A stretch of 64,000 nucleotides of DNA from Chlorocebus sabaeus (taxonomy: Eukaryota > Chordata > Mammalia > Primates > Cercopithecidae): the NCBI RefSeq assembly GCF_047675955.1, contig NW_027328081.1, positions 558,001 to 622,000 of the forward strand, written 5' to 3'. Of this stretch, positions 24,582 to 37,126 are shown piece after piece. A program made the translations under genes and the position numbers. How positions within the stretch are numbered: position 1 is the first letter of the stretch; the number at the start of each line of letters is the position of its first letter. Under the pieces are notes generated by a model. That model was not told where the DNA came from, made no database searches, and saw only the letters and a program-made list of their open reading frames with translations.

Positions 24582-26127
24582 ATGAATTAAGAGAACACAG
24601 AGCAGTTTCTCAGAAAGCCTCTTTCCAGTTTTGAACGGAAGATATTTCCTTTTTCACCATAGCCCTCTATGGGCTTCCAAATATCCCTTTGCCAATTCCA
24701 CAAGAACAGCCTTAGCGAAAGGCTTCTTGAAGGGAAAGATGTAACTCTGTGAGATGAATTAACAGAACACAGAGCAGTTTCTCAGAAAGCCTCTTTCCAG
24801 TTTTGAACGGAAGATATTTCCTTTTTCACCGTAGCCCTCTATGGGCTTCCAAATATCCCTTTGCCAATTCCACAAGAACAGCCTTAGCGAAAGGCTTCTT
24901 GAAGGGAAAGATGTAACTCTGTGAGATGAATTAACAGAACACAGAGCAGTTTCTCAGAAAGCTTCTTTCCAGTTTGAACGGAAGATATTTCCTTTTTCAA
25001 CATAGCCCTCTATGGGCTTCCAAATATCCCTTTGCCAATTCCCCAAGAACAGCCTTAGCGAAAGGCTTCTTGATAGGAAAGACGTAACTCTGTGAGATGA
25101 ATTGACAGAACACAGAGCAGTTTCTCAGAAAGCTTCTTTCCAGTTTTGTACGGAAGATAATTCCTTTTTCACCATAGCCCTGTATGGGCTTCCAAATATC
25201 ACTTTGCCAATTCCACAAGAACAGCCTTAGCGAAAGACTTCTTGAAGGGAAAGATGTAACTCTGTGAGATGAATTAACAGAACAAAGAGCAGTTTCTCAG
25301 AAAGCTTCTTTCCAGTTTTGAACGGAAGATATTTCCTTTTTCACCATAGCCCTCTATGGGCTTCCCAATATCCCTTTGCCAATTCCACAAGAACAGCCTT
25401 AGCGAAAGACTTCTTGAAGGGAAAGATGTAACTCTGTGAGATGAATTAACAGAACACAAAGCAGTTTCTCAGAAAGTTCTTTCCAGTTTTGAACGGAATT
25501 TATTTCGTTTTTCACCATAGCCCTCTATGGTCTTCCAAATATCCTTTTGCCAATTCCACAAGAACAGCCTTAGCGAAAGGCTTCTTGAAAGGAAAGATGT
25601 AACTCTGTGAGATGAATTAACAGAACACAGACCAGTTTCTCAGAAAGCTTCTTTCCAGTTTTGAGCGGAAGATATTTCCTTTTTCACCATAGCCCTCTAT
25701 GGGCTTCCAAATATCCCTTTGCCAATTCCACAAGAACAGCCTTATCGAAAGGCTTCTTGAAGGGAAAGATGTAACTCTGTCAGATGAATTAACAGAACAG
25801 AGAGCAGTTTCTCAGAAAGATTCTTTCCAGTTTTGAACGGAAGATATTTCCTTTTTCACCATAGCCCTCTATGGGCTTCCAAATATGAGTTTGCCAATTC
25901 CACAAGAACAGCCTTAGCGAAAGGCATCTTGAAGGGAAAGATGTAACTCTGTGAGATGAATTAACAGAACACAGAGCAGTTTCTCAGAAAGCTGCTTTCC
26001 AGTTTTGAACGGAAGATATTTCCTTTTTCACCATAGCCCTCTATGGGCTTCCAAATATCCCTTTGCCAATTCCACAAGAACAGCCTTAGCGAAAGGCTTC
26101 TTGAAGGGAAAGATGTAACTCTGTGAG
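24582..26127. repeat. Irregular block including the TTTGTACGG / CTTCCCAAT / TTTATTTCG trio
   Basis: Units: 24582 (AAGAGAAC, AAAGCCTC), 24754 (m12-like, CACCGTAG), 24926 (m13-like, 171 bp, TCAACATAG), then the trio 25097 (TTTTGTACGG, GATAATTCC, CCTGTATGG, ATCACTTTG), 25269 (AACAAAGAGC, CTTCCCAAT) and 25441 (171 bp; AAAGTTCTTTCC, GAATTTATTTCG). Then 25612 (CACAGACC, GAGCGG, TTATCG), 25784 (m3-like with ATATGAGTTTGCC) and 25956 (AAAGCTGC). The trio is found again at 45,379 and 50,362; its last member also at 42,114. Confidence 0.8.
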
Positions 26128-28361
26128 ATGAATTAACAGAACACAGAGCAGTTTCTCAGAAAGCTTCTTTCCAGTTTTGAACGGAAGATATTTCCTTTTT
26201 CACCATAGCCCTCTATGGGCTTCCAAATATCCCTTTGCCAATTCCACAAGAACAGCCTTAGCGAAAGGCATCTTGAAGGGAAAGATGTAACTCTGTGAGA
26301 TGAATTAACAGAACACAGAGCAGTTTCTCAGAAAGCTTCTTTCCAGTTTTGAACGGAAGATATTCCCTTTTTCACCATTGCCCTCTATGGGCTTCCAAAT
26401 ATCCCTTTGCCAATTCCACAAGAACAGCCTTAGCGAAACGCTTCTTGAAGGGAAATATGTAACTCTGTGAGATGAATTAACAGAACACAGAGCAGTTTCT
26501 CAGAAAGCTTCTTTCCAGTTTTGAACGGAAGATATTTCCTTTTTCACCATAGCCCTCTATGGGCTTCCAAATATACCTTTGCCAATTCCACATGAACAGC
26601 CTTAGCGAAAGGCTTCTTGAAGGGAAAGGTGTAACTCTGTGAGATGAATTAACAGAACACAGAGCAGTTTCTCAGAAAGCCTCTTTCCAGTTTTGAACGG
26701 AAGATATTTCCTTTTTCACCGTAGCCCTCTATGGGCTTCCAAATATCCCTTTGCCAATTCCACAAGAACAGCCTTAGCGAAAGGCTTCTTGAAGGGAAAT
26801 ATGTAACTCTGTGAGATGAATTAACAGAACACAGAGCAGTTTCTCAGAAAGCTTCTTTCCAGTTTGAACGGAAGATATTTCCTTTTTCACCATAGCCCTC
26901 TATGGGCTTCCAAATATTCCTTTGCCAATTCCCCAAAAACAGCCTTAGCGAAAGGCTTCTTGATTGGAAAGACGTAACTCTGTGAGATGAATTAACAGAA
27001 CACAGAGCAGTTTCTCAGAAAGCTTCTTTCCAGTTTTGAACGGAAGATATTTCCTTTTTCACCATAGCCCTCTAGGGGTTCCAAATATCCCTTTGCCAAT
27101 TCCACAAGAACAGCCTTAGCGAAAGGCATCTTGAAGGGAAAGATGTAACTCTGTGAGATGAATTAACAGAACACAGAGCAGATTCTCAGAAAGCTTCTTT
27201 CCAGTTTTGAACGGAAGATATTTCCTTTTTCACCATAGCCCTCTATGGGCTTCTAAATATCCCTTTTCCAATTCCACAAGAACAGCCTTAGCGAAAGGCT
27301 TCTGGAAGAGAAAGATGTAACTCTGTGAGATGAATTAACAGAACACAGAGCAGTTTCTCAGAAAGCTTCTTTCCAGTTTTGAACGGAAGATATTTCCTTT
27401 TTCACCATAGCCCTCTATGGGCTTCCAAATATCCCTTTGCCAATTCCACAAGAACAGCCTTAGCGAAAGACTTCTTGAAGGGAAAGATGTAACTCTGTGA
27501 GATGAATTAACAGAACACAAAGCAGTTTCTCAGAAAGCTTCTTTCCAGTTTTGAACGGAAGATATTTCCTTTTTCACCATAGCCCTCTATGGGCTTCCAA
27601 ATATCCCTTTGCCAATTCCACAAGAACAGCCTTAGCGAAAGGCATCTTGAAGGGAAAGATGTAACTCTGTGAGATGAATTAACAGAACACAGAGCAGTTT
27701 CTCAGAAAGCTTCTTTCCAGTTTTGAACGGAAGATATTCCCTTTTTCACCATTGCCCTCTATGGGCTTCCAAATATCCCTTTGCCAATTCCACAAGAACA
27801 GCCTTAGCGAAAGACGTCTTGAAGGGAAAGATGTAACTCTGTGAGATGAATTAACAGAACACAGAGCAGTTTCTCAGAAAGCTTCTTTCCAGTTTTGAAC
27901 GGAAGATATTTCCTTTTTCACCATAGCCCTCTATGGGTTTCCAAATATCCCTTTGCCAATTCCACAAGAACAGCCTTAGCGAAAGGCTTCTTGAAGGGAA
28001 AGACGTAACTCTGTGAGATGAATTAACAGAACACAGAGCAGTTTCTCAGAAAGCTTCTTTCCAGTTTTGAACGGAAGATATTTCCTTTTTCACCATAGCC
28101 CTCTATGGGCTTCCAAATATCCCTTTGCCAATTCCACAAGAACAGCCTTAGCGAAAGACTTCTTGAAGGGAAAGATGTAACTCTGTGAGATGAATTAACA
28201 GAACACAAAGCAGTTTCTCAGAAAGCTTCTTTCCAGTTTTGAACGGAAGATATTTCCTTTTTCACCATAGCCCTCTATGGGCTTCGAAATATCCCTTTGC
28301 CAATTCCAAAAGAACAGCCTTATCGAAAGGCTTCTTGAAGGGAAAGATGTAACTCTGTCAG
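26128..28361. repeat. m9-m15, m1, m9, m10-like, plain, m1, m2
   Basis: Order: m9 (26128), m10 (26300), m11 (26472), m12 (26644), m13 (26816, 171 bp, GATTGGAAAGACG), m14 (26987, 171 bp), m15 (27158: GCAGATTCTC), m1 (27330), m9 (27502), m10-like ending GACGTC (27674), plain (27846: GGGTTTCC), m1 (28018), m2 (28190). The m14-m15-m1-m9-m10-plain-m1-m2 stretch has the same order as the left half of the 2,579-bp unit at 12,032. The two m1 units are 688 bp apart, four monomers, in both places. Confidence 0.85.
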
Positions 28362-30423
28362 ATGAATTAACAGAACAGAGAGCAGTTTCTCAGAAAGATT
28401 CTTTCCAGTTTTGAACGGAAGATATTTCCTTTTTCACCATAGCCCTCTATGGGCTTCCAAATATTAGTTTGCCAATTCCACAAGAACAGCCTTAGCGAAA
28501 GGCATCTTGAAGGGAAAGATGTAACTCTGTGAGATGAATTAACAGAACACAGAGCAGTTTCTCAGAAAGCTGCTTTCCAGTTTTGAACGGAAGATATTTC
28601 CTTTTTCACCATAGCCCTCTATGGGCTTCCAAATATCCCTTTGCCAATTCCACAAAAACAGCCTTAGCGAAAGGCTTCTTGAAGGGAAAGATGTAACTCT
28701 GTGAGATGAATTAACAGAACACAGAGCAGTTTCTCAGAAAGCTGCTTTCCAGTTTTGAACGGAAGATATTTCCTTTTTCACCATAGCCCTCTATGGGCTT
28801 CCAAATATCCCTTTGCCAATTCCACAAGAACAGCCTTAGCGAAAGGCTTCTTGAAGGGAAAGATGTAACTCTGTGAGATGAATTAACAGAACACAGAGCA
28901 GTTTCTCAGGAAGCTTCTTTCAAGTTTTGAACGGAAGATATTTCCTTTTTCACCATAGCCCTCTATGGGCTTCCAAATATCCCTTTGCCAATTCCACAAG
29001 AACAGCCTTAGCGAAAGACGTCTTGAAGGGAAAGATGTAACTCTGTGAGATGAATTAGCAGAACACAGAGCAGTTTCTCAGAAAGCTTCTTTCCAGTTTT
29101 GAACGGAAGATATTTCCTTTTCCACCATAGCCCTCTATGGGCTTCCAAATATCCCTTTGCCAATTCCACAAGAACAGCCTTAGCGAAAGGCTTCTTGAAG
29201 GGATAGACGTAACTCTGTGAGGTGAATTAACAGAACACAGAGCAGTTTCTCAGAAAGCTTCTTTCCAGTTTTGAACGGAAGATATTTCCTTTTTCACCAT
29301 AGCCCTCTATGGGCTTCCAAATATCCCTTTGCCAATTCCACAAGAACAGCCTTAGCGAAAGGCTTCTTGAAGGGAAAGACGTAACTCTGTGAGATGAATT
29401 AACAGAACACAGAGCAGTTTCTCAGAAAGCTTCTTTCCAGTTTTGAACGGAAGATATTTCCTTTTTCACCATTGCCCTCTATGGGCTTCCAAATATCCCT
29501 TTGCCAATTCCACAAGAACAGCCTTAGCGAAAGGCATCTTGAAGGGAAAGATGTAACTCTGTGAGATGAATTAACAGAACACAGAGCAGTTTCTCAGAAA
29601 GCTTCTTTCCAGTTTTGAACGGAAGATATTCCCTTTTTCACCATTGCCCTCTATGGGCTTCCAATATCCCTTTGCCAATTCCACAAGAACAGCCTTAGCG
29701 AAACGCTTCTTGAAGGGAAATATGTAACTCTGTGAGATGAATTAACAGAACACAGAGCAGTTTCTCAGAAAGCTTCTTTCCAGTTTTGAACGGAAGATAT
29801 TTCCTTTTTCACCATAGCCCTCTATGGGTTTCCAAATATACCTTTGCCAATTCCACATGAACAGCCTTAGCGAAAGGCTTCTTGAAGGGAAAGGTGTAAC
29901 TCTGTGAGATGAATTAACAGAACACAGAGCAGTTTCTCAGAAAGCCTCTTTCCAGTTTTGAACGGAAGATATTTCCTTTTTCACCGTAGCCCTCTATGGG
30001 CTTCCAAATATCCCTTTGCCAATTCCACAAGAACAGCCTTAGCGAAAGGCTTCTTGAAGGGAAATATGTAACTCTGTGAGATGAGTTAACAGAACACAGA
30101 GCAGTTTCTCAGAAAGCTTCTTTCCAGTTTGAACGGAAGATATTTCCTTTTTCACCATAGCCCTCTATGGGCTTCCAAATATTCCTTTGCCAATTCCCCA
30201 AAAACAGCCTTAGCGAAAGGCTTCTTGATAGGAAAGACGTAACTCTGTGAGGTGAATTAACAGAACACAGAGCACTTTCTCAGAAAGCTTCTTTCCAGTT
30301 TTGAACGGAAGATATTTCCTTTTTCACCATAGCCCTCTATGGGCTTCCAAATATCCCTTTGCCAATTCCAAAAGAACAGCCTTATCGAAAGGCTTCTTGA
30401 AGGGAAAGATGTAACTCTGTCAG
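28362..30423. repeat. 12-monomer unit, 2,062 bp, first copy
   Basis: Order: m3 (28362), m4, m5, m6 (28878), m7 (29050: ATGAATTAGC, TTTCCACCATAG), m8 (29222), m9 (29394), m10 (29566, 171 bp: GGCTTCCAATATCCC), m11 (29737: GGGTTTCC), m12 (29909), m13 (30081, 171 bp: ATGAGTTAAC) and an m8/m2 hybrid (30252: GCACTTTCTC at the left, CCAAAAGAAC and TTATCG at the right). The private markers recur at +2,062. Differences include CCATTGCCC in m9 here against CCATAGCCC in the second copy. The hybrid marks the duplication joint. Confidence 0.9.
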
Positions 30424-32485
30424 ATGAATTAACAGAACAGAGAGCAGTTTCTCAGAAAGATTCTTTCCAGTTTTGAACGGAAGATATTTCCTTTTTCACC
30501 ATAGCCCTCTATGGGCTTCCAAATATTAGTTTGCCAATTCCACAAGAACAGCCTTAGCGAAAGGCATCTTGAAGGGAAAGATGTAACTCTGTGAGATGAA
30601 TTAACAGAACACAGAGCAGTTTCTCAGAAAGCTGCTTTCCAGTTTTGAACGGAAGATATTTCCTTTTTCACCATAGCCCTCTATGGGCTTCCAAATATCC
30701 CTTTGCCAATTCCACAAAAACAGCCTTAGCGAAAGGCTTCTTGAAGGGAAAGATGTAACTCTGTGAGATGAATTAACAGAACACAGAGCAGTTTCTCAGA
30801 AAGCTGCTTTCCAGTTTTGAACGGAAGATATTTCCTTTTTCACCATAGCCCTCTATGGGCTTCCAAATATCCCTTTGCCAATTCCACAAGAACAGCCTTA
30901 GCGAAAGGCTTCTTGAAGGGAAAGATGTAACTCTGTGAGATGAATTAACAGAACACAGAGCAGTTTCTCAGGAAGCTTCTTTCAAGTTTTGAACGGAAGA
31001 TATTTCCTTTTTCACCATAGCCCTCTATGGGCTTCCAAATATCCCTTTGCCAATTCCACAAGAACAGCCTTAGCGAAAGACGTCTTGAAGGGAAAGATGT
31101 AACTCTGTGAGATGAATTAGCAGAACACAGAGCAGTTTCTCAGAAAGCTTCTTTCCAGTTTTGAACGGAAGATATTTCCTTTTCCACCATAGCCCTCTAT
31201 GGGCTTCCAAATATCCCTTTGCCAATTCCACAAGAACAGCCTTAGCGAAAGGCTTCTTGAAGGGATAGACGTAACTCTGTGAGGTGAATTAACAGAACAC
31301 AGAGCAGTTTCTCAGAAAGCTTCTTTCCAGTTTTGAACGGAAGATATTTCCTTTTTCACCATAGCCCTCTATGGGCTTCCAAATATCCCTTTGCCAATTC
31401 CACAAGAACAGCCTTAGCGAAAGGCTTCTTGAAGGGAAAGACGTAACTCTGTGAGATGAATTAACAGAACACAGAGCAGTTTCTCAGAAAGCTTCTTTCC
31501 AGTTTTGAACGGAAGATATTTCCTTTTTCACCATAGCCCTCTATGGGCTTCCAAATATCCCTTTGCCAATTCCACAAGAACAGCCTTAGCGAAAGGCATC
31601 TTGAAGGGAAAGATGTAACTCTGTGAGATGAATTAACAGAACACAGAGCAGTTTCTCAGAAAGCTTCTTTCCAGTTTTGAACGGAAGATATTCCCTTTTT
31701 CACCATTGCCCTCTATGGGCTTCCAATATCCCTTTGCCAATTCCACAAGAACAGCCTTAGCGAAACGCTTCTTGAAGGGAAATATGTAACTCTGTGAGAT
31801 GAATTAACAGAACACAGAGCAGTTTCTCAGAAAGCTTCTTTCCAGTTTTGAACGGAAGATATTTCCTTTTTCACCATAGCCCTCTATGGGTTTCCAAATA
31901 TACCTTTGCCAATTCCACATGAACAGCCTTAGCGAAAGGCTTCTTGAAGGGAAAGGTGTAACTCTGTGAGATGAATTAACAGAACACAGAGCAGTTTCTC
32001 AGAAAGCCTCTTTCCAGTTTTGAACGGAAGATATTTCCTTTTTCACCGTAGCCCTCTATGGGCTTCCAAATATCCCTTTGCCAATTCCACAAGAACAGCC
32101 TTAGCGAAAGGCTTCTTGAAGGGAAATATGTAACTCTGTGAGATGAGTTAACAGAACACAGAGCAGTTTCTCAGAAAGCTTCTTTCCAGTTTGAACGGAA
32201 GATATTTCCTTTTTCACCATAGCCCTCTATGGGCTTCCAAATATTCCTTTGCCAATTCCCCAAAAACAGCCTTAGCGAAAGGCTTCTTGATAGGAAAGAC
32301 GTAACTCTGTGAGGTGAATTAACAGAACACAGAGCAGTTTCTCAGAAAGCTTCTTTCCAGTTTTGAACGGAAGATATTTCCTTTTTCACCATAGCCCTCT
32401 ATGGGCTTCCAAATATCCCTTTGCCAATTCCACAAGAACAGCCTTAGCGAAAGGCTTCTTGAAGGGAAAGACGTAACTCTGTGAG
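30424..32485. repeat. 12-monomer unit, 2,062 bp, second copy
   Basis: Order m3 (30424), m4, m5, m6, m7 (31112), m8 (31284), m9 (31456), m10 (31628, 171 bp), m11 (31799), m12 (31971), m13 (32143) and m8 (32314). ATGAATTAGC, TTTCCACCATAG, GGCTTCCAATATCCC, GGGTTTCC and ATGAGTTAAC all recur. Its last unit is an ordinary m8 that leads into m1 at 32,486, whereas the matching unit in the first copy switches to m2. The joint therefore lies within 30,252-30,423. Confidence 0.9.
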
Positions 32486-34893
32486 ATGAATTAACAGAAC
32501 ACAGAGCAGTTTCTCAGAAAGCTTCTTTCCAGTTTTGAACGGAAGATATTTCCTTTTTCACCATAGCCCTCTATGGGCTTCCAAATATCCCTTTGCCAAT
32601 TCCACAAGAACAGCCTTAGCGAAAGACTTCTTGAAGGGAAAGATGTAACTCTGTGAGATGAATTAACAGAACACAAAGCAGTTTCTCAGAAAGCTTCTTT
32701 CCAGTTTTGAACGGAAGATATTTCCTTTTTCACCATAGCCCTCTATGGGCTTCGAAATATCCCTTTGCGAATTCCAAAAGAACAGCCTTATCGAAAGGCT
32801 TCTTGAAGGGAAAGATGTAACTCTGTCAGATGAATTAACAGAACAGAGAGCAGTTTCTCAGAAAGATTCTTTCCAGTTTTGAACGGAAGATATTTCCTTT
32901 TTCACCATAGCCCTCTATGGGCTTCCAAATATTAGTTTGCCAATTCCACAAGAACAGCCTTAGCGAAAGGCATCTTGAAGGGAAAGATGTAACTCTGTGA
33001 GATGAATTAACAGAACACAGAGCAGTTTCTCAGAAAGCTGCTTTCCAGTTTTGAACGGAAGATATTTCCTTTTTCACCATAGCCCTCTATGGGCTTCCAA
33101 ATATCCCTTTGCCAATTCCACAAAAACAGCCTTAGCGAAAGGCTTCTTGAAGGGAAAGATGTAACTCTGTGAGATGAATTAACAGAACACAGAGCAGTTT
33201 CTCAGAAAGCTGCTTTCCAGTTTTGAACGGAAGATATTTCCTTTTTCACCATAGCCCTCTATGGGCTTCCAAATATCCCTTTGCCAATTCCACAAGAACA
33301 GCCTTAGCGAAAGGCTTCTTGAAGGGAAAGATGTAACTCTGTGAGATGAATTAACAGAACACAGAGCAGTTTCTCAGGAAGCTTCTTTCAAGTTTTGAAC
33401 GGAAGATATTTCCTTTTTCACCATAGCCCTCTATGGGCTTCCAAATATCCCTTTGCCAATTCCACAAGAACAGCCTTAGCGAAAGACGTCTTGAAGGGAA
33501 AGATGTAACTCTGTGAGATGAATTAACAGAACACAGAGCAGTTTCTCAGAAAGCTTCTTTCAAGTTTTGAACGGAAGATATTTCCTTTTTCACCATAGCC
33601 CTCTATGGGCTTCCAAATATCCCTTTGCCAATTCCACAAGAACAGCCTTAGCGAAAGGCTTCTTGAAGGGAAAGACGTACCTCTGTGAGATGAATTAACA
33701 GAACACAGAGCAGTTTCTCAGAAAGCTTCTTTCCAGTTTTGAACGGAAGATATTTCCTTTTTCACCATAGCCCTCTATGGGCTTCGAAATATCCCTTTGC
33801 CAATTCCAAAAGAACAGCCTTATCGAAAGGCTTCTTGAAGGGAAAGATGTAACTCTGTCAGATGAATTAACAGAACAGAGAGCAGTTTCTCAGAAAGATT
33901 CTTTCCAGTTTTGAACGGAAGATATTTCCTTTTTCACCATAGCCCTCTATGGGCTTCCAAATATTAGTTTGCCAATTCCACAAGAACAGCCTTAGCGAAA
34001 GGCATCTTGAAGGGAAAGATGTAACTCTGTGAGATGAATTAACAGAACACAGAGCAGTTTCTCAGAAAGCTGCTTTCCAGTTTTGAACGGAAGATATTTC
34101 CTTTTTCACCATAGCCCTCTATGGGCTTCCAAATATCCCTTTGCCAATTCCACAAAAACAGCCTTAGCGAAAGGCTTCTTGAAGGGAAAGATGTAACTCT
34201 GTGAGATGAATTAACAGAACACAGAGCAGTTTCTCAGAAAGCTGCTTTCCAGTTTTGAACGGAAGATATTTCCTTTTTCACCATAGCCCTCTATGGGCTT
34301 CCAAATATCCCTTTGCGAATTCCACAAGAACAGCCTTAGCGAAAGGCTTCTTGAAGGGAAAGATGTAACTCTGTGAGATGAATTAACAGAACACAGAGCA
34401 GTTTCTCAGGAAGCTTCTTTCAAGTTTTGAACGGAAGATATTTCCTTTTTCACCAGAGCCCTCTATGGGCTTCCAAATATCCCTTTGCCAATTCCACAAG
34501 AACAGCCTTAGCGAAAGACGTCTTGAAGGGAAAGATGTAACTCTGTGAGATGAATTAACAGAACACAGAGCAGTTTCTCAGAAAGCTTCTTTCCAGTTTT
34601 GAACGGAAGATATTTCCTTTTTCACCATAGCCCTCTATGGGCTTCCAAATATCCCTTTGCCAATTCCACAAGAACAGCCTTAGCGAAAGGCTTCTTGAAG
34701 GGATAGACGTAACTCTGTGAGGTGAATTAACAGAACACAGAGCAGTTTCTCAGAAAGCTTCTTTCCAGTTTTGAACGGAAGATATTTCCTTTTTCACCAT
34801 AGCCCTGTATGGGCTTCCAAATATCCCTTTGCCAATTCCACAAGAACAGCCTTAGCGAAAGGCTTCTTGAAGGGAAAGACGTAACTCTGTGAG
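32486..34893. repeat. m1-m7/8, hybrid m1/m2, then m3-m8
   Basis: Order: m1 (32486), m2 (32658: TTTGCGAATTCC, an EcoRI site), m3 (32830), m4, m5, m6 (33346), m7/m8 hybrid (33518: GACGTACCTCTG), m1/m2 hybrid (33690: CACAGAGC at the left, GGCTTCGAAAT and CCAAAAG at the right), m3 (33862), m4, m5 (34206: TTTGCGAATTCC), m6 (34378: CACCAGAGCCC), m7 (34550), m8 (34722: CCTGTATGGG). m3 recurs after 1,032 bp, six units, and the shortened turn is explained by the two hybrids. Confidence 0.85.
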
Positions 34894-37126
34894 ATGAATT
34901 AACAGAACACAGAGCAGTTTCTCAGAAAGCTTCTTTCCAGTTTTGAACGGAAGATATTTCCTTTTTCACCATAGCCCTCTATGGGCTTCCAAATATCCCT
35001 TTGCCAATTCCACAAGAACAGCCTTAGCGAAAGGCATCTTGAAGGGAAAGGTGTAACTCTGTGAGATGAATTAACAGAACACAGAGCAGTTTCTCAGAAA
35101 GCCTCTTTCCAGTTTTGAACGGAAGATATTTCCTTTTTCACCGTAGCCCTCTATGGGCTTCCAAATATCCCTTTGCCAATTCCACAAGAACAGCCTTAGC
35201 GAAAGGCTTCTTGAAGGGAAATATGTAACTCTGTGAGATGAATTAACAGAACACAGAGCAGTTTCTCAGAAAGCTTCTTTCCAGTTTGAACGGAAGATAT
35301 TTCCTTTTTCACCATAGCCCTCTATGGGCTTCCAAATATTCCTTTGCCAATTCCCCAAAAACAGCCTTAGCGAAAGGCTTCTTGATAGGAAAGACGTAAC
35401 TCTGTGAGATGAATTAACAGAACACAGAGCAGTTTCTCAGAAAGCTTCTTTCGAGTTTTGAACGGAAGATATTTCCTTTTTCTCCATAGCCCACTAGGGG
35501 TTCCAAATATCCCTTTGCCAATTCCACAAGAACAGCCTTAGCGAAAGGCATCTTGAAGGGAAAGATGTAACTCTGTGAGATGAATTAACAGAACACAGAG
35601 CAGTTTCTCAGAAAGCTTCTTTCCAGTTTTGAACGGAAGATATTTCCTTTTTCACCATAGCCCTCTATGGGCTTCTAAATATCCCTTTTCCAATTCCACA
35701 AGAACAGCCTTAGCGAAAGGCTTCTGGAAGAGAAAGATGTAACTCTGTGAGATGAATTAACAGAACACAGAGCAGTTTCTCAGAAAGCTTCTTTCCAGTT
35801 TTGAACGGAAGATATTTCCTTTTTCACCATAGCCCTCTATGGGCTTCCAAATATCCCTTTGCCAATTCCACAAGAACAGCCTTAGCGAAAGACTTCTTGA
35901 AGGGAAAGATGTAACTCTGTGAGATGAATTAACAGAACACAAAGCAGTTTCTCAGAAAGCTTCTTTCCAGTTTTGAACGGAAGATATTTCCTTTTTCACC
36001 ATAGCCCTCTATGGGCTTCCAAATATCCCTTTGCCAATTCCACAAGAACAGCCTTAGCGAAAGGCATCTTGAAGGGAAAGATGTAACTCTGTGAGATGAA
36101 TTAACAGAACACAGAGCAGTTTCTCAGAAAGCTTCTTTCCAGTTTTGAACGGAAGATATTCCCTTTTTCACCATTGCCCTCTATGGGCTTCCAAATATCC
36201 CTTTGCCAATTCCACAAGAACAGCCTTAGCGAAACGCTTCTTGAAGGGAAATATGTAACTCTGTGAGATGAATTAACAGAACACAGAGCAGTTTCTCAGA
36301 AAGCTTCTTTCCAGTTTTGAACGGAAGATATTTCCTTTTTCACCATAGCCCTCTATGGGCTTCCAAATATACCTTTGCCAATTCCACATGAACAGCCTTA
36401 GCGAAAGGCTTCTTGAAGGGAAAGGTGTAACTCTGTGAGATGAATTAACAGAACACAGAGCAGTTTCTCAGAAAGCCTCTTTCCAGTTTTGAACGGAAGA
36501 TATTTCCTTTTTCACCGTAGCCCTCTATGGGCTTCCAAATATCCCTTTGCCAATTCCACAAGAACAGCCTTAGAGAAAGGCTTCTTGAAGGGAAATATGT
36601 AACTCTGTGAGATGAATTAACAGAACACAGAGCAGTTTCTCAGAAAGCTTCTTTCCAATTTGAACTGAAGATATTTCCTTTTTCACCATAGCCCTCGATG
36701 GGCTTCCAAATATCCGTTTGCCAATTCCCCAAAAACAGCCTTAGCGAAAGGATTCTTGATAGGAAAGACGTAACTCTGTGAGATGAATTAACAGAACACA
36801 GAGCAGTTTCTCAGTAAGCTTCTTTCAAGTTTTGAACGGAAGATATTTCCTTTTTCACCATAGCCCTCTATGGGCTTCCAAATATCCCTTTGCCAATTCC
36901 ACAAGAACAGCCTTAGCGAAAGGCATCTTGAAGGGGAAGATGTAACTCTGTGAGATGAATTAACAGAACACAGAGCAGTTTCTCAGAAAGCTTCTTTCCA
37001 GTTTTGAACGGAAGATATTTCCTTTTTCATCATAGCCCTCTATGGGCTTCTAAATATCCCTTTTCCAATTCCACAAGAACAGCCTTAGCGAAAGGCTTCT
37101 GGAAGGGAAAGATGTAACTCTGTGAG
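34894..37126. repeat. Hybrid m9/m11, m12-m15, m1, m9-m15
   Basis: Order: m9/m11 hybrid (34894: GGCATC then AAAGGTGTAAC), m12 (35066), m13 (35238, 171 bp), m14 (35409, 171 bp: TTTCGAG, CTCCATAG, CCCACTAGGGG), m15 (35580), m1 (35752), m9 (35924), m10 (36096), m11, m12 (36440), m13 (36612, 171 bp: CCAATTTGAACTG, CCCTCGATGGG), m14-like without its usual deletion (36783: TCAGTAAGC), m15-like (36955: TTCATCATAG). m1 recurs after 1,375 bp at 37,127, an eight-unit register. Confidence 0.85.

Noticed and set aside
25441..25611. TTTCG in GAATTTATTTCGTTTTT as a possible CENP-B box half
   Set aside because: Only the TTCG half is present; the central A and the CGGG half are absent. The same variant at 42,114, 45,723 and 50,706 also fails.
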